A stretch of DNA of 7,998 bases from Burkholderiales bacterium (GTDB taxonomy: Bacteria; Pseudomonadota; Gammaproteobacteria; Burkholderiales; Casimicrobiaceae). The number at the start of each line of letters is the position of its first letter. The first letter of the stretch is position 1. A program made the translations under genes and the position numbers. Shown in pieces: positions 6,305 through 7,998 of the stretch. A model generated the notes under the pieces. That model ran no database searches. It worked only from the letters and a program-made list of their open reading frames with translations, and was not told the origin of the DNA. The DNA lies in NCBI GenBank assembly GCA_031257235.1, contig JAIRPA010000121.1:1-7998 (forward strand), read 5' to 3'.

Positions 6305-7582
6305 ATGAGTAAAACACTTCAAGCCATCAAAGGCATGAACGATATATTGCCCGATGAGTCGCCCGCGTGGCAGACCATCGAAGACGCCGCGCGTGTCATC
6401 TTTGAACAATACGGTTATCGCTTCATGCGGACGCCGGTGGTTGAATTCACACCGCTTTTTGTGCGGGGGATCGGGGAAGCCACCGACGTTGTCGAAAAAG
6501 AGATGTACACCTTTGAAGACAAACTTTCCAACGAGAGTTTGACCTTGCGTCCCGAAGGCACCGCGGGCATTGTGCGCGCCGCCATCGAACACAACTTAAC
6601 TTACGGAAAGAGTGAACGCCTCTGGACAACCGGCGCGATGTTTCGTCACGAGAAACCGCAAAAGGGCAGGTATCGGCAGTTTTATCAGTTAGATGTGGAG
6701 GCGTTGAATTTTGCCGGTCCGGACATTGACGCGGAACACATCGTGATGTTGGGAAGGCTTTGGAAAGCATTGGGGATTGAGAAAGCGGTGCGTCTTAAAA
6801 TCAATTCCATCGGCGACATTGGCGACAGAACAAAATATCGTGAAACCTTGGTTCAATACTTTTCGCGTCACCAAGAAAAGCTCGACGAAGACTCCCAAAG
6901 ACGTTTGACGGTTAATCCGTTGCGCATTTTGGATTCAAAAAATCCTTCGATGCAAACCATGATTGAAAACGCGCCGCGCATGTTAGACCTCTTAAATGAA
7001 GACGCGCGCGCGCATTTTGAGACGTTGCAAACCTTATTGACCCACGCGGGGATTGCGTTTGAAATAGATACCCGTTTGGTGCGCGGTTTGGATTATTACA
7101 ACCGCACGGTATTTGAATGGGTCACCGATCAACTCGGTTCGCAGGGAACGGTCGCCGGCGGCGGTCGCTACGACGGACTTTTTCAACAGTTAGGCGGCAA
7201 GCCTGTTCCGGCATGTGGGTTTGCCGCGGGCATTGAAAGACTTGTTTTGCTGTTGAACGAAGTGAACCCGACAAAACCCAAAGCGCCGTTGGCTTATGTG
7301 GTTTCTCAAGGCGTTGCCGCCAAGGTTGCCGCGTGGCGGCTTGCCGAAACGCTGCGGGATGCCGGTCACACGATTGTGTTGAACGCGGACGGCGGCAATT
7401 TTAAATCGCAATTGAAAAAAGCGGACGCCTGCCTTGCGCGGCTTGCCCTGATTTTGGGCGACGATGAGCTCGCGCGACAGGAAGTCACCGTGAAATGGTT
7501 GCGGGAAGAAGATCGCGCCGCTCACCCGGAACAAGAGAAGGTTGATCTTCATGTGCTGGGCGATTGGTTGAATAAAATCTGA
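6305..7582 (+). CDS. hisS: Histidyl-tRNA synthetase
   Basis: Class II aminoacyl-tRNA synthetase that charges tRNA-His, acting as a cytosolic homodimer. The 425 residues match the usual bacterial length. KGMNDILP near residues 9–16 opens the catalytic domain. TLRPEGTAG (80–88) is the conserved ATP/His-binding segment. Motif 2 is [19 protein letters not shown] (112–130) with Arg114. The histidine-specific HisA motif [15 protein letters not shown] carries Arg260, the catalytic arginine position. Motif 3 includes GGGRYDGL and FAAGIERL. An anticodon-binding domain fills about 330–425. The start ATG has AAAGG 6 bases upstream (6294–6298). It follows ispG by 73 bases, an order conserved in many Proteobacteria, and is probably read through from the ndk–ispG message. 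A hairpin follows the stop. Confidence 0.97.
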   Translation: MSKTLQAIKGMNDILPDESPAWQTIEDAARVIFEQYGYRFMRTPVVEFTPLFVRGIGEATDVVEKEMYTFEDKLSNESLTLRPEGTAGIVRAAIEHNLTYGKSERLWTTGAMFRHEKPQKGRYRQFYQLDVEALNFAGPDIDAEHIVMLGRLWKALGIEKAVRLKINSIGDIGDRTKYRETLVQYFSRHQEKLDEDSQRRLTVNPLRILDSKNPSMQTMIENAPRMLDLLNEDARAHFETLQTLLTHAGIAFEIDTRLVRGLDYYNRTVFEWVTDQLGSQGTVAGGGRYDGLFQQLGGKPVPACGFAAGIERLVLLLNEVNPTKPKAPLAYVVSQGVAAKVAAWRLAETLRDAGHTIVLNADGGNFKSQLKKADACLARLALILGDDELARQEVTVKWLREEDRAAHPEQEKVDLHVLGDWLNKI

Positions 7583-7605
7583 CGGGTTGGGCAAAAGCGC
7601 AAAGA

Positions 7606-7633
7606 CGGACGGGCGGGTTGGGTCGCCTGTCCG
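7606..7633 (+). terminator. Candidate terminator hairpin after hisS
   Basis: CGGACGGGCG (7606–7615) pairs with CGCCTGTCCG (7624–7633) to give a 10-bp G+C-rich stem, one pair being G·U, around an 8-base loop. It lies 23 bases after the hisS stop. Only a short TTTT follows about 10 bases later, so termination by this stem alone may be incomplete. Position and a new promoter just downstream support a transcript end here. Confidence 0.45.
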
Positions 7634-7658
7634 AAACACGGCTTTTGGGCAACTACGG

Positions 7659-7664
7659 TATAAT
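7659..7664 (+). promoter_or_regulatory. Predicted yebC promoter (-10 box)
   Basis: A perfect TATAAT sits 39 bases before the yebC start codon, with transcription expected to start near 7671. At 16–18 base spacing the -35 region (around 7635–7642) matches the consensus poorly. The box lies between the hairpin after hisS and yebC, so yebC is probably a separate transcription unit. Confidence 0.45.
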
Positions 7665-7703
7665 CCCGCCTTTTTAGACAGTCACACTAATCTTGGGGTC
7701 AAC

Positions 7704-7998
7704 ATGGCAGGTCACAGCAAGTGGGCAAACATCAAGCACAAAAAAGCCGCGACGGACGCAAAGCGCGGCAAAATTTTCACGCGGTTGATTAAAGAAATCA
7801 CGGTCGCGTCTCGAATGGGGGGCGGGGATATTTCCTCCAACCCGCGTCTTCGTTTGGCGGTGGATAAAGCCTACGATCAAAACATGCCCAAAGACACCAT
7901 TGAGCGTGCCATCAAGCGCGGGTCGGGTGAATTAGACGGCGCCAATTACGAAGAAATTCGCTACGAAGGTTACGGAATCAACGGGGTGGCGGTGATTG
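7704..7998 (+). CDS. yebC: YebC/PmpR/TACO1-family protein, N-terminal 98 residues (3' end outside window)
   Basis: Member of the YebC family, long annotated as DNA-binding transcriptional regulators (PmpR) and more recently linked to translation of difficult peptide stretches, as with mitochondrial TACO1. The start [20 protein letters not shown] is the family signature. [34 protein letters not shown] and [14 protein letters not shown] follow in the expected order. About 98 of roughly 240 residues are visible, covering the N-terminal helical domain and the beginning of the next. Only a weak GGGG (7695–7698) precedes the ATG, but the conserved N-terminus fixes the start. The nearest upstream gene is hisS, 121 bases away. 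The usual neighbours of yebC (ruvC, or aspS) could lie downstream but are not visible. Confidence 0.95.
   Translation, partial: MAGHSKWANIKHKKAATDAKRGKIFTRLIKEITVASRMGGGDISSNPRLRLAVDKAYDQNMPKDTIERAIKRGSGELDGANYEEIRYEGYGINGVAVI

Noticed and set aside
7586..7653. Long-range stem CAAAAGC/GCTTTTG flanking the hisS hairpin
   Set aside because: Only 7 contiguous pairs over a gap of more than 40 bases with an internal mismatch; the local 10-bp stem is the stronger structure.

Overview
The window looks like ordinary chromosome of a member of the Betaproteobacteria (Pseudomonadota). I infer this from the gene order ndk–rlmN–pilF–rodZ–ispG–hisS, the long form of IspG, and the style of the Ndk, IspG, HisRS and YebC sequences. 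Base composition is moderately G+C rich, with frequent GCG/CGC. I cannot name a genus.

Layout: on the minus strand, 967 to 1 holds the first 322 codons of a CcoI/FixI-type copper-exporting P-type ATPase, which runs off the left edge. A divergent intergenic region of 384 bases (968–1351) follows. It holds the ccoI promoter, an element of about 220 bases bordered by facing arrays of a 7-bp repeat, the ndk promoter, and a terminator-like hairpin inside the predicted ndk leader. On the plus strand come ndk (nucleotide pool), rlmN (23S rRNA/tRNA methylation), pilF (type IV pilus lipoprotein), rodZ (cell-shape factor), ispG (isoprenoid synthesis) and hisS (histidyl-tRNA synthetase). After a hairpin and a new promoter, the first 98 codons of yebC (YebC/PmpR/TACO1 family) reach the right edge.

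From rlmN to ispG the genes overlap by 4 bases at each of three junctions (ATGA, GTGA, ATGA), so they are probably one translationally coupled message started upstream of ndk. hisS lies 73 bases after ispG with its own ribosome binding site and is probably read from the same message. The genes share no single pathway; the cluster is a conserved housekeeping neighbourhood.

I found no new multi-gene system, CRISPR array, transposase, phage gene, tRNA or rRNA. The parts most worth a second look are the heptamer-bordered palindromic element, the possible attenuator in the ndk leader, a possibly leaderless ccoI transcript, a long proline-rich extension ahead of the RodZ helix-turn-helix, and the placement of yebC directly after hisS.
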